Positions 15,612 through 24,290 of a stretch of DNA of 64,000 bases are shown here, piece by piece (position 1 is the stretch's first letter; each line of letters begins with the position of its first letter). The stretch spans positions 1 through 64,000 of the forward strand of contig NZ_JAUDRH010000022.1 of assembly GCF_030381805.1 (NCBI RefSeq), written 5' to 3'. Source of the stretch: Chlorogloeopsis sp. ULAP01. Its GTDB lineage: Bacteria > Cyanobacteriota > Cyanobacteriia > Cyanobacteriales > Nostocaceae. The notes beneath the pieces are model-generated. The model worked only from the letters and a program-made list of their open reading frames with translations, was not told the DNA's origin and made no database searches. The translations under genes and the position numbers were made by a program.

Positions 15612-16361
15612 TTACTTCTCAAAAACCATGAAATGCTGCTGTGGTAAAAAGTTTTTGGTTTGACGCCAAACTAAACCAACTGCTTGCATTTCTTTTTTCA
15701 CTTGCTTTTGAGTCATTTTATGTAAAGCTTTAATAAAGATAAAAGGATTTTCTCCCCTGTATTCCACTAAAACAACTCTACCGCCTGGTTTCAAAGCTTT
15801 GCTAATTGCTTGCATTATCTGTTGTGGATATTCAAACTCGTGATAAGCATCTACCATTAAAGCTAAATCAATACTTGCAGGTGCTAGATTGGGGTTAGTA
15901 GCTGTTGCTAAAACAGGCTCAACGTTGGTAATGTTGTTTTCTTTTTTCAAAAAATCAATAATATCCAGCATTTCTGGTTGAATATCTACAGCTAAAACCT
16001 TTCCCTGTGTGAGTTGAGAAGCAATGCGAAAACTCAAGTAACCTGTACCAGCGCCAATATCAGCGACTATATCAGTGGGTTTGAGATTGAGGGCTGTGAC
16101 TATTTTACTTGGCTGTTCTTCTGCTTCACGGCTGGGGCGCTCTAGCCAAGCAGCACCAGTGTGGCTCATGTATTTGGCAATTTCTCTACCCATATAATAT
16201 TTCCCAATTCCATCAGGGCTATGGACAAGTTTTTGCTCGTAGATGCTAGAAGTTGCAGTAGCTGCAATTGCTGTTTGAATAGGAAAAAGCAAGTAGCCCC
16301 AGAGTATAAGTAGGGAAACCAGGGTTAAACATAAAAAATTGTATTTTAATTGTTTTCTCAT
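15612..16361 (-). CDS. Membrane-targeted SAM-dependent methyltransferase
   Basis: A 249-residue class I methyltransferase with an N-terminal hydrophobic leader (FLCLTLVSLLILWGYLLF, residues ~9-26, followed by a possible cleavage region ending AIAATA). SAM motif I is IVADIGAGTGYLSFRIA, with VLAVDIQPEMLDII next and LKPGGRVVLVEYRGE later. An exported methyltransferase is unusual because SAM is cytoplasmic, so the leader may be an uncleaved anchor with the enzyme on the cytoplasmic side. Substrate unknown. ATG chosen over a TTG one codon upstream. Confidence 0.85.
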   Translation of the reverse strand: MRKQLKYNFLCLTLVSLLILWGYLLFPIQTAIAATATSSIYEQKLVHSPDGIGKYYMGREIAKYMSHTGAAWLERPSREAEEQPSKIVTALNLKPTDIVADIGAGTGYLSFRIASQLTQGKVLAVDIQPEMLDIIDFLKKENNITNVEPVLATATNPNLAPASIDLALMVDAYHEFEYPQQIMQAISKALKPGGRVVLVEYRGENPFIFIKALHKMTQKQVKKEMQAVGLVWRQTKNFLPQQHFMVFEK

Positions 16362-16373
16362 CAATTTTTGGTG

Positions 16374-16535
16374 TTATAAATACGGTTGTTTAAGTCTTTC
16401 TACAATTGCCTTGACTGTACCAATTACTTCAGTTTTATCCACTGTCAAAATTTGGCGATCGCGTATAATAATTTTGCCATCGCCAATCAAAGTTTGGACA
16501 TTACTGAAGCTTATGCTGTAAACCAAAGTGGCGGT
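16374..16535 (-). pseudogene. Relic of an amidohydrolase (C-terminal ~50 codons)
   Basis: On the minus strand an open frame bounded by a TGA at 16536-16538 encodes TLVYSISFSNVQTLIGDGK and IIIRDRQILTVDK. These match the conserved C-terminal end of cytosine/adenosine-deaminase-type amidohydrolases (pattern LVYS..G..V.TVIV.GK.VM.DR). Nothing upstream continues the gene, so this is a truncated remnant. The 16536-16770 gap beyond holds only the dispersed AGGACTAAAGTCCT palindrome (16591-16604). Confidence 0.6.
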
Positions 16536-16770
16536 TCATCGCAAAAGTTTTGATAGGTTTGTAGTAAACACTTTAGTGCTGCACTTATCAAGGACTAAAG
16601 TCCTAACTACGAACTTATTATCCCCTCAAAATTAATGCGATGAACTAGTAGTCTCATACCAATTTACTCTAAAGGTGAAACATATCTTTTTTGTAGAGAT
16701 ATACCATGGCACGTCTCGACATGATTTATATGTATTGTGATTAACGTGAAATGGTATCATCATCAAAAAA

Positions 16771-18336
16771 TTAAATCTCAAATGCCTCCAGTTCGTTGTT
16801 ATACCACTCACTTTGATAGCGTTCAGCAACAAATGGCCTGACAATAAACTTAGGTGGATAGCCATCTTTAACATCAATCCGCACAAAAGAGTAAGGAAGC
16901 CGCTTTTGTTTATCGTAACCATTGCGACCAACAAATAGCAGCGAATCCGCAATTTTACGGTTATTGCCATCTGTTGCATCTCCAAAAGTCTCCATTAATT
17001 CCGTTCCTTCTTCGCGTTGCCGTCGGGGACGACGACCACTGCCACCACAGACGATACAATTCAAGTTAGAATCACCATGCCCGGTGTTAGTAGTGCGCAG
17101 ATATTCCAGACAGTGAGCGTGACCGTTTAAAATTAAATCGACAATGGGACGTCCTTGAGTCAGAGAACCAAGAGTTTTTGCCACTTCATCAAATACCCAA
17201 CGCAAGCGGTGACGCACTGCTAGAGTTTGTGCCTGTTCCCACTTACTCGCCTCAGTCACAAATGGAGGATGATGAAAATAAACAATACGCCCTCGTACTT
17301 CCTGGGTATGCCAAGACTCTATTAGCCTTTGCTTGAGCCATTCTAACTGTTCAAAATCGATCGCCGGTTCGTCATGAGATGCTAGTTGTTTTTCAATATC
17401 AATTTTGACTTCATCAATTTGGTACAACTTCGCTTTGAGAGCATCAAGTTGTTCTGCATCTTCAGGATTGTTTGAGTCAAGGCGATCGCACGCATCTAAA
17501 ATCCGCATTTCTTCTTGTTCGATTTCGTCGCGGCGCTTTGACAATTTGCGGCGGCTACTTTCTCCTTCTTGAGTTTCAGGTAGCGGTGATGGTTCGTTAA
17601 AAGTATTCGAGTCGAGGGCAAAAAAATCTATACCACCATAACGAAAGGTGTAATATCGGTTAGGTACACGGGTAAAATGTCCGGGTTCATAGCGCAAACA
17701 ATTTCCCGTATCAGTTTTGGCTGTGTAATGTTCGTCAAGGTGAAATTCTAACTGTTCTTTGGAGTTGAATGACTTTAAGTAATCAATAAATGCTCGCGTA
17801 TAAGCATCTCCTTGATTTGAACCATGCCAACCAATTTCAATATTCTTGTAGCTGAAGAAGCGGCGTAGTGGCAGCGTACTTCCTGCCAGCAAACGATACA
17901 TTAGCGGTACATCATAGTAATCGTGATTGCCGAGAACTGGCAATATTGGAGTTTTGAATGTCATGCGATCATAGGCAATGCGTTTGGGATTTTCGCCTCC
18001 GACAATAAACTCACGATAAGGTTCGATAAAATTTTGTGGGTAATACTCACGCGAACCGACGATATAGATAACATCGCCCGTATGCAAGACAAAACTACAC
18101 TCTTGTTGGTGTGGAAGCATCAGTTCGGCGACTCGGCGCTGAGGGTTGTGTCGTGCCTTAGAACCACTGTCACCAATAACCATAAAAGAAAATTCTGGAT
18201 TATCCGAGTTGCCATCATCGATAACCATGCTAGTTTGGTCAATTCTCCGTGAGACAATACTCGGATGCAACCAGCACACCCGTTCTTTCATCTTTTGAAT
18301 TTTCGTGGGTATCGATGGTTCAGAGATGAATTTCAT
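16771..18336 (-). CDS. Calcineurin-like metallophosphoesterase
   Basis: A 521-residue protein with all metal-binding blocks of the calcineurin superfamily: VIGDSGS (55-59), HTGDVIY (~84-90), LGNHDYYD (~136), FHHPPF (~355) and LNGHAH (~405). Between blocks it carries a charged, coiled-coil-like insertion (~265-325, for example RRKLSKRRDEIEQEEMRILD) that lengthens it beyond typical members. No signal peptide is seen, so it is probably cytoplasmic. The substrate cannot be predicted. It is monocistronic. Confidence 0.9.
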   Translation of the reverse strand: MKFISEPSIPTKIQKMKERVCWLHPSIVSRRIDQTSMVIDDGNSDNPEFSFMVIGDSGSKARHNPQRRVAELMLPHQQECSFVLHTGDVIYIVGSREYYPQNFIEPYREFIVGGENPKRIAYDRMTFKTPILPVLGNHDYYDVPLMYRLLAGSTLPLRRFFSYKNIEIGWHGSNQGDAYTRAFIDYLKSFNSKEQLEFHLDEHYTAKTDTGNCLRYEPGHFTRVPNRYYTFRYGGIDFFALDSNTFNEPSPLPETQEGESSRRKLSKRRDEIEQEEMRILDACDRLDSNNPEDAEQLDALKAKLYQIDEVKIDIEKQLASHDEPAIDFEQLEWLKQRLIESWHTQEVRGRIVYFHHPPFVTEASKWEQAQTLAVRHRLRWVFDEVAKTLGSLTQGRPIVDLILNGHAHCLEYLRTTNTGHGDSNLNCIVCGGSGRRPRRQREEGTELMETFGDATDGNNRKIADSLLFVGRNGYDKQKRLPYSFVRIDVKDGYPPKFIVRPFVAERYQSEWYNNELEAFEI

Positions 18337-18404
18337 TGGCGATGGCTCCAGGATACAGAACTTTCTCTATCTCTTCTCGCATCCCGATTGTAACTTTATA
18401 TAAG

Positions 18405-18620
18405 GCAGGAGGCAGGGGGCAGAAGGATGAAGAAGTTTCATAAGTTTTGATATACCTTCAAAAGGTTTTAAAGCTTAACTAAGTACAGCATTTCATCAAT
18501 TCGTAATTAACTCTCCTTAGAAAAGACTCTGCGTACCTACCCTGCGGGAAGGCGAAACGTCTAGCGCGCTTACTCTGCGCCCCTCTGCGTTCAAAAACTC
18601 CGCTATGATTTTACGCAAAG
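18405..18620. repeat. Dispersed intergenic repeats
   Basis: A GGCAGGAGGCAGGGGGCAGA tract (near 18403-18422), and a GC-rich palindromic piece around 18536-18585 with ACCCTGCGGGAAGGCG and GCGCGCTTACTCTGCGCCCC. The same ACCCTGCGGGAAGGCG word occurs near 54594. No gene is visible. Confidence 0.6.
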
Positions 18621-18625
18621 CTTAA

Positions 18626-19285
18626 CTAAGTCTGTCGCATCAAAACCCGATCGCGCAACTGAAGTAAATGTTTATCCCGAATCCCATCTGCTAGCAAGCC
18701 ATCGACGGTTTGCATGAGGTAGTCAGCACAAGAACCAATTTCTCCTGAAGCTGTAGCAAGGCTCTTTACTGTGGTTTCAAAGGAAATATTGCCAACATAA
18801 GCTCGATGCTGGTGGTTGACAACAAAAGCGATCGCTTGGAATTTTTGCGTACCATCAAATACGCTCACCCAACGAGGAATGTAAGAAGCAACTATCATTT
18901 CTCGTCGCCACAGCAGGAGCAATTCTGAGGCTACATCATTTGCAGCTATCCGGTAAGCAATACCACGACAACTACCACCGCGATCCAAGCCAAGCGCTAA
19001 TCCTGGGTTATCTGGAGTACCACGCCCCAAGGGAATCCACAGACAAAAGCGACGGTGCCATCCATAAATTTTGCCGACGCGCTGTTCTACAAACTTGAAG
19101 ATGGGGTTCCAAATCAGCGAGCCATAGGCAAAAATCCAAATATCAGAAGCTGGATTTTGTTGCCGCAGAGTTTCGTTGATAGACTCTTGTAACTGGGATT
19201 CAGTTAAGACATTCACTTTTCTCCCAGAGTCTAAAATAATCTGCTGCAAACGTCCAGATTCAAGATCGGAGCGTGTTATTGACAT
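18626..19285 (-). CDS. chaC: ChaC-like gamma-glutamylcyclotransferase
   Basis: A 219-residue protein of the ChaC family, which degrades glutathione to 5-oxoproline and Cys-Gly. The family hallmark WIFAYGSLIWNPIF is at ~residues 49-62, followed by GWHRRFCLWIPLGRGTPDNP and GLALGLDRGGSCRGIAYRI. The catalytic Glu region is less obvious (LLLWRREMIVASY fits the family motif). It is likely cytoplasmic. It is monocistronic and divergent from the glycan cluster, with 148 bp between. Confidence 0.88.
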   Translation of the reverse strand: MSITRSDLESGRLQQIILDSGRKVNVLTESQLQESINETLRQQNPASDIWIFAYGSLIWNPIFKFVEQRVGKIYGWHRRFCLWIPLGRGTPDNPGLALGLDRGGSCRGIAYRIAANDVASELLLLWRREMIVASYIPRWVSVFDGTQKFQAIAFVVNHQHRAYVGNISFETTVKSLATASGEIGSCADYLMQTVDGLLADGIRDKHLLQLRDRVLMRQT

Positions 19286-19433
19286 GAAAATTTTCTCATC
19301 GAAGTTTCATAAAAGATTCATGCACAATTGAGAACCTAAACAAGTAGTACAGCTGATGAAATACCGAACCGTGTTAATAGCAGCTTAGGAATCTCATGTA
19401 TACACCGAATCAGGAATTGAGGGAAATTGAGCC

Positions 19434-20693
19434 ATGAGACTAATGGTATACTCCCACGATGGCTTCGGTCTCGGTAATATTCGCAGAATGTTGGCAATCT
19501 GCACACACTTACTAGATTCGATTCCAGAACTTTCTATCCTTGTCGTCTCTGGCTCGCCGATGCTGCATAGCTTTCGTCTGCCGAGAAGACTGGATTATAT
19601 TAAGCTACCTTGCCTGAATCGGGGAATATCGGGTGAGTTTACTGCCAAGTATCTGGGAACAGCCACCGATGAAACGGTAAAACTACGATCGCAATTAATT
19701 TTATCTGCGATCGCCAATTTCAAACCAGATGTGTTCCTAGTAGACAAAAAGCCCTACGGCATTCGCAACGAATTGCAAGCAACTGTCGAATATCTCAAAA
19801 CCGAATTGCCAGAAACTCCCTTAATTCTGCTGTTGCGCGACATTTTGGATCATCCAGAGGTGACGATTCCAGAATGGCACAAGCACGGTTATCACGAAGC
19901 GATCGTCAAATTTTATGATCACGTGCTGGTGGTTGGCACTCCAGAAATTTTTGATATCCGCAAGGAATATAAACTACCGCCAAAGGTTGCCCAAAAGGTA
20001 CAGTTTTGTGGGTACATCCGCAAAGAACTAGGGCGCAAAGGGCCAAATTTTGTCCGTAACGAGTTGCGACTTAGCCCAGATGAACAACTCGTTTTAGTGA
20101 CACCGGGAGGAGGTGAGGATGGCTATAACTTGGTTGATACCTACTTATCGAGTTTGGCATTGCTACCTGCCTCGCGCAAACTTCGGAGTATGATAGTTTT
20201 TGGCCCCGAAATGCCTTCTCGCGATCAAGCAGCACTGGAATGGAAAGCATTTTCCTATCCAGGCGTGCAAATCTGCGAGTTTACTGACGATTTGATGAGC
20301 TATGTTGCCGCAGCAGATGCCGTGGTAGCAATGGGTGGCTACAACACAATCTGTGAGATTCTCTCTGTAGGGAAGCCAGCAGTAATAGTACCTAGAGTTA
20401 AACCATCTCAAGAACAGTGGATTCGGGCAGAACATCTCGCCAAACTGGGGGTTATGACAGCAATTCATCCCGATCACCTGACTCCAGATGTATTGCTGGA
20501 ATCGGTGCTGCAACAACTGAATACTCCTCCACACAAGAAGATTTCCACTCCAATCATCGATTTAAGTGCCCTACCGAAAATTAGCCAATACATCTGCACC
20601 TTATTGGCAAAAAAAAAGAGAGTGCTTCCGTTTTGCAGAACCTGCCAGCCACCAGAACAAGTACAAGATTTAGCGATCGCCAAAATTGTTTAG
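19434..20693 (+). CDS. GT-B glycosyltransferase, MurG-like (first of a pair)
   Basis: A 419-residue protein with a GT28/MurG-like two-domain layout. The N-terminal acceptor domain starts MVYSHDGFGLGNIRRMLAIC. The C-terminal donor domain carries VLVTPGGGEDGYNLVDTYL and MGGYNTICEILSVGKPAVIV, the nucleotide-sugar loop. No signal or membrane segment is seen. It is probably peripheral at the inner membrane. It is the first gene of a collinear run through 30097. The next gene is a distant relative, suggesting two successive sugar additions. Confidence 0.82.
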   Translation: MRLMVYSHDGFGLGNIRRMLAICTHLLDSIPELSILVVSGSPMLHSFRLPRRLDYIKLPCLNRGISGEFTAKYLGTATDETVKLRSQLILSAIANFKPDVFLVDKKPYGIRNELQATVEYLKTELPETPLILLLRDILDHPEVTIPEWHKHGYHEAIVKFYDHVLVVGTPEIFDIRKEYKLPPKVAQKVQFCGYIRKELGRKGPNFVRNELRLSPDEQLVLVTPGGGEDGYNLVDTYLSSLALLPASRKLRSMIVFGPEMPSRDQAALEWKAFSYPGVQICEFTDDLMSYVAAADAVVAMGGYNTICEILSVGKPAVIVPRVKPSQEQWIRAEHLAKLGVMTAIHPDHLTPDVLLESVLQQLNTPPHKKISTPIIDLSALPKISQYICTLLAKKKRVLPFCRTCQPPEQVQDLAIAKIV

Positions 20694-20737
20694 TTTAACT
20701 CAATGAAAGTTTATAGATTATAGAGGCAAAGCGTGTT

Positions 20738-21925
20738 ATGCAACGTCTTATGTTCTACTGCCAACATATATTGGGCATGGGGCATCTAGTTCGCAGTATG
20801 GAAATTGTACGTGCTCTCACTAAAGACTTCCAAATTTGTTTTATTAATGGTGGGGAAATAGTAAAAGGGTTTGATATTCCTGCTGGTGTTGAAGTCATCA
20901 ACTTACCCGCAATTAAAACCGACTCAGAATTTCAAGAACTACAAGTCGTAGATAATGCCATTAGTCTTGACGAAGTTAAGGAAATCAGAAAAAATCGTCT
21001 TTTGGAAATCTTCGATCACTTCCAGCCTGATATTTTAATCATTGAATTATTTCCCTTCGGCAGAAGACGTTTCTCTTTTGAATTAATTCCTTTGTTAGAA
21101 CTAGTAAAATCAACTAAAAACTCAACAAAAGTTGTCTCTAGCTTGCGAGATATTGTAGTTACAAAACAACACAAGCAAATAAAACACGAAGAAAAAGTTT
21201 GTAATTTAATTAACCAATATTTTGATGTATTATTGGTTCATGGTGACCCCAGATTTGTACCTCTCGAAGAAACATTTTCTAGAGTCAGCAACCTTAACTG
21301 TGAGATATACTACACCGGATATGTAGTTCAAAATCCTCCAGTAAATCCTATCCTTACTGATGAAGATAGAGAAATTCTTCACTCAGATCAACCCATGATT
21401 CTAGCCAGCGTTGGAGGTGGCAGATTTGGTCATGAATTGCTTGATTGTGTGGTGAGAGCAGCTCCTCTATTAGAGAAAAAAATACCTCACAAAATCCAAG
21501 TTTTCACTGGGCCATTTATGCCAGAAGAGAAATTCAATGAATTGCAATCAATGGTTGGAGATAGCAACAATCTTAGCATCCGACGCTATACTCCCTACTT
21601 TCTGAGTTACATGAACAAAGCAGAACTTTCTATTAATATGTCTGGCTATAACACCACCATGAATGTTTTAACAACAGGTGTCAGGGCAATGCTGCTTCCC
21701 TTTACAGGAAACCAAGATAGAGAACAAAGTATTAGAGCAGAAAAATTAAGCAACTTAGGAATTGTCAAACTTCTAAGTACCAGCGATTTACAACCTGATT
21801 TATTTGCCCAACAAATAATCGATTACCTTCAAGAACAACCTCATAAAATTAGCTTTGATTTTTCCGGATCTGCAACTACCGCCAAGATTTTAAGAAATGT
21901 GGCAATGAAACAAAAAGCTGCCTAG
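20738..21925 (+). CDS. GT-B glycosyltransferase, MurG-like (second of a pair)
   Basis: A 395-residue relative of the preceding protein. The N terminus is MFYCQHILGMGHLVRSMEIV with the glycine-rich acceptor loop. The C-terminal donor loop is NMSGYNTTMNVLTTGVRAML followed by a QDREQSIRAEKL segment matching the QEQWIRAEHL of the first gene. Base composition is more AT-rich than its partner. It starts 44 bp after the previous stop. Donor and acceptor sugars cannot be inferred. Confidence 0.82.
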   Translation: MQRLMFYCQHILGMGHLVRSMEIVRALTKDFQICFINGGEIVKGFDIPAGVEVINLPAIKTDSEFQELQVVDNAISLDEVKEIRKNRLLEIFDHFQPDILIIELFPFGRRRFSFELIPLLELVKSTKNSTKVVSSLRDIVVTKQHKQIKHEEKVCNLINQYFDVLLVHGDPRFVPLEETFSRVSNLNCEIYYTGYVVQNPPVNPILTDEDREILHSDQPMILASVGGGRFGHELLDCVVRAAPLLEKKIPHKIQVFTGPFMPEEKFNELQSMVGDSNNLSIRRYTPYFLSYMNKAELSINMSGYNTTMNVLTTGVRAMLLPFTGNQDREQSIRAEKLSNLGIVKLLSTSDLQPDLFAQQIIDYLQEQPHKISFDFSGSATTAKILRNVAMKQKAA

Positions 21926-21963
21926 TAACTCTGCGTACCCTCTGCGTTTAAAAACTACGAATA

Positions 21964-23193
21964 ATGTTCCCAGACAAAAACATGGATAAAATAAAAATTT
22001 GCATTACCACACTAGAATATCCACCCGATGTCGGTGGAGTTAGCGAATCAGTACATCGAATTACCAAAATGCTAATTGACAGTGATTATGAAGTCCATGT
22101 TGCTGTTTTTCGCTCTAAACAACGCCTAGTTACAGATGGAAGTCGCAGACGAGCAAGTTGCAGCACAACACTTCAAGATGGTGTATTCGTGCATCGCATC
22201 AAATCAGCCGTGCGTGACAACCTAACAGAGATACAAGACTTTTTTAGCGATATTTACTTCCAACTCAAATGTCTGCATCAAAAATATAGATATAATCTGT
22301 TTCATGCCTTTTTTCTGAATGAAACAGGCTACGTCACAACACTTTTAGCAAAAGAAAATGATATTCCGGTAATTAACAGCGTTCGTGGTAGCGACTTACA
22401 CAAACATATTTTCAATCCTAAAAACCATGCTCAGATTGCATGGATGTTAGAAAATTCAACTTGGGTAACATTTGTCAGTCAAGACTTGCAAAAAAGAGCA
22501 AGTGTCATAGCTCCAAGTGTAAAGCTAAAATCATCGGTTTTCTGGAACTCGATCGCACCTATTAACTTTGAGCAACTTCCCACTCCATCTCTAGTTAGCG
22601 AATTACCAGGAATCATCATCGGCTCATCAGGTAGATTCCGAGACAAGAAGGGGATTGAATTTCTTCTCGATGCCTGTGCCGAATTAAGCAATGAGCTTGA
22701 TTTAACCCTTTTGCTTGTCGGTGATTTTATTGAGCGAGAAAAAGAATACTGGCAGCAACAAATACAACAAAGTGGAATTGGCGATCGCCTGCGAATCACA
22801 GGCATAACCAGTCGCCAAGAAGCCTTAGCTTATCTGCCACACTTAGATATTTTCGTAATTCCTTCACTGCACGACGGTTGCCCAAACACACTCTTAGAAG
22901 CCATGCTAGCGAGCCGAGCAATTATTGGCACTCGTGTAGATGCGATCGGCGAAATTTTAGAAGATGGCGTAGACGGTTTGCTCATCAATCCCGGCAGTAC
23001 GGAGGAACTGATTGCATCACTCCGATACTTAGCAAATAAACCAGAACTACGACAAAAGCTAGGTGTAGCAGCCAAAACAAAAGTACTTCAGCAACTTGCT
23101 CCATCAGTTGAACATCAAAACTGGATTGATGTTTACCAACAAGCCTTAGGTACATCTGCATCAGTTTTGTTTGGCAAGCTCTCCCTCGTATAG
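21964..23193 (+). CDS. GT4-family glycosyltransferase
   Basis: A 409-residue GT-B enzyme of family 4. The N-terminal loop is TLEYPPDVGGVSESVHRI, the domain boundary IIIGSSGRFRDKKGIEFLLD, and the donor-site block LPHLDIFVIPSLHDGCPNTL with EAMLASRAIIGTRVDAIGEI (the E-x7-E region). An alternative ATG at 21982 is equally plausible. It follows the previous gene by 38 bp and is part of the same run. Confidence 0.9.
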   Translation: MFPDKNMDKIKICITTLEYPPDVGGVSESVHRITKMLIDSDYEVHVAVFRSKQRLVTDGSRRRASCSTTLQDGVFVHRIKSAVRDNLTEIQDFFSDIYFQLKCLHQKYRYNLFHAFFLNETGYVTTLLAKENDIPVINSVRGSDLHKHIFNPKNHAQIAWMLENSTWVTFVSQDLQKRASVIAPSVKLKSSVFWNSIAPINFEQLPTPSLVSELPGIIIGSSGRFRDKKGIEFLLDACAELSNELDLTLLLVGDFIEREKEYWQQQIQQSGIGDRLRITGITSRQEALAYLPHLDIFVIPSLHDGCPNTLLEAMLASRAIIGTRVDAIGEILEDGVDGLLINPGSTEELIASLRYLANKPELRQKLGVAAKTKVLQQLAPSVEHQNWIDVYQQALGTSASVLFGKLSLV

Positions 23194-23213
23194 TCTCTGT
23201 AAAAAATTGAACT

Positions 23214-24287
23214 ATGAATAAACCACAAGTCACCATCGTTGTTTCGCAACGCGAGCGATTCAGTTATACTCGCGAATCGCTTGAAAGTATTTACGAACAC
23301 ACTCAGACACCCTTCTCTCTGGTTTATGTAGACGGCGGTTCTCCTCGTCACATTCAGCGCTACCTTGAGCAACAAGCACAAGAGAAAGGATTTCAACTCA
23401 TCCGCACAGAACAATACCTTTCACCCAATCAAGCTCGCAACTTGGGTTTACAACAAGTCGATAGCAAATACTTAGTTTTTATTGACAACGACGTGATTGT
23501 AAGTCCAGGTTGGTTAAATTCATTACTTGAATGTGCTGAAGAAACAAAAGCGACTGTAGTTTGCCCGCTAACTTGTATTGGACAGCCTTTGGAGGAAACA
23601 ATTCACTTAGCGGGTGGCGAAGCTCATATCTTCGTCGAGCCAGATGATTTTGGAGTCAAGCGACGGGTACACGAAAAACACTACTTTGTGAACCGAAAAG
23701 TTGCTGATGTAAAAGAGCAACTGCATCGTCAAGAATGCGAGTTTGCCGAGTTTCACTGTATGCTAGTTCGGACTGAAATTTTCCAAAAAATTGGGCTATT
23801 AGATGAAAGATTATTGAGTACGCGAGAACATATTGACTTTTGTCTAACGGTAGCTGAGGCTGGAGGTACTTTTTATTGCGAGCCGACTTCGGTAGTTACT
23901 TATGTACCAGGACTAAAGTTTGAATGGTCAGAACTAGAATTCTTCATGTTACGCTGGAGCGATGCCTGGGAAATTGCTAGTTTAGAACACTTTGCCCAAA
24001 AGTGGGATTTGACAGTGAAAGACAAATACTTCAAAAAGCGTTATAAGCGGATGGGGCATCGTCGCCATCAAGCATTTTTGAAGCCATTGTTAAAAAGTCT
24101 CACCTTTGGAAATAATCCTCTGTGGTTAGAGAAAATGGCGATTTCTCTAGAAAGGAAATTAAATCACTATATTAGTGCTTACCATACTCAAAGCCAAGCT
24201 CCTTTTGTAAATCAACCTCAAGCTCATGAAAACAAACCTATCCGCGAGTTAGTATCTTTGGTTCATTCGCTGGAGGGAGATAAATAA
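23214..24287 (+). CDS. GT2-family glycosyltransferase
   Basis: A 357-residue GT-A enzyme. The N-terminal nucleotide-binding part is VTIVVSQRERFSYTRESLES. The metal/nucleotide motif is FIDNDVIVSPGWLNSLLE. A GLLDERLLSTREHIDFCL segment corresponds to the acceptor/ED region. The C terminus is basic (KRYKRMGHRRHQAFLKPL). No membrane helices are found, so it is soluble or peripheral. It ends three bases before the ABC exporter gene. Confidence 0.88.
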   Translation: MNKPQVTIVVSQRERFSYTRESLESIYEHTQTPFSLVYVDGGSPRHIQRYLEQQAQEKGFQLIRTEQYLSPNQARNLGLQQVDSKYLVFIDNDVIVSPGWLNSLLECAEETKATVVCPLTCIGQPLEETIHLAGGEAHIFVEPDDFGVKRRVHEKHYFVNRKVADVKEQLHRQECEFAEFHCMLVRTEIFQKIGLLDERLLSTREHIDFCLTVAEAGGTFYCEPTSVVTYVPGLKFEWSELEFFMLRWSDAWEIASLEHFAQKWDLTVKDKYFKKRYKRMGHRRHQAFLKPLLKSLTFGNNPLWLEKMAISLERKLNHYISAYHTQSQAPFVNQPQAHENKPIRELVSLVHSLEGDK

Positions 24288-24290
24288 TAT

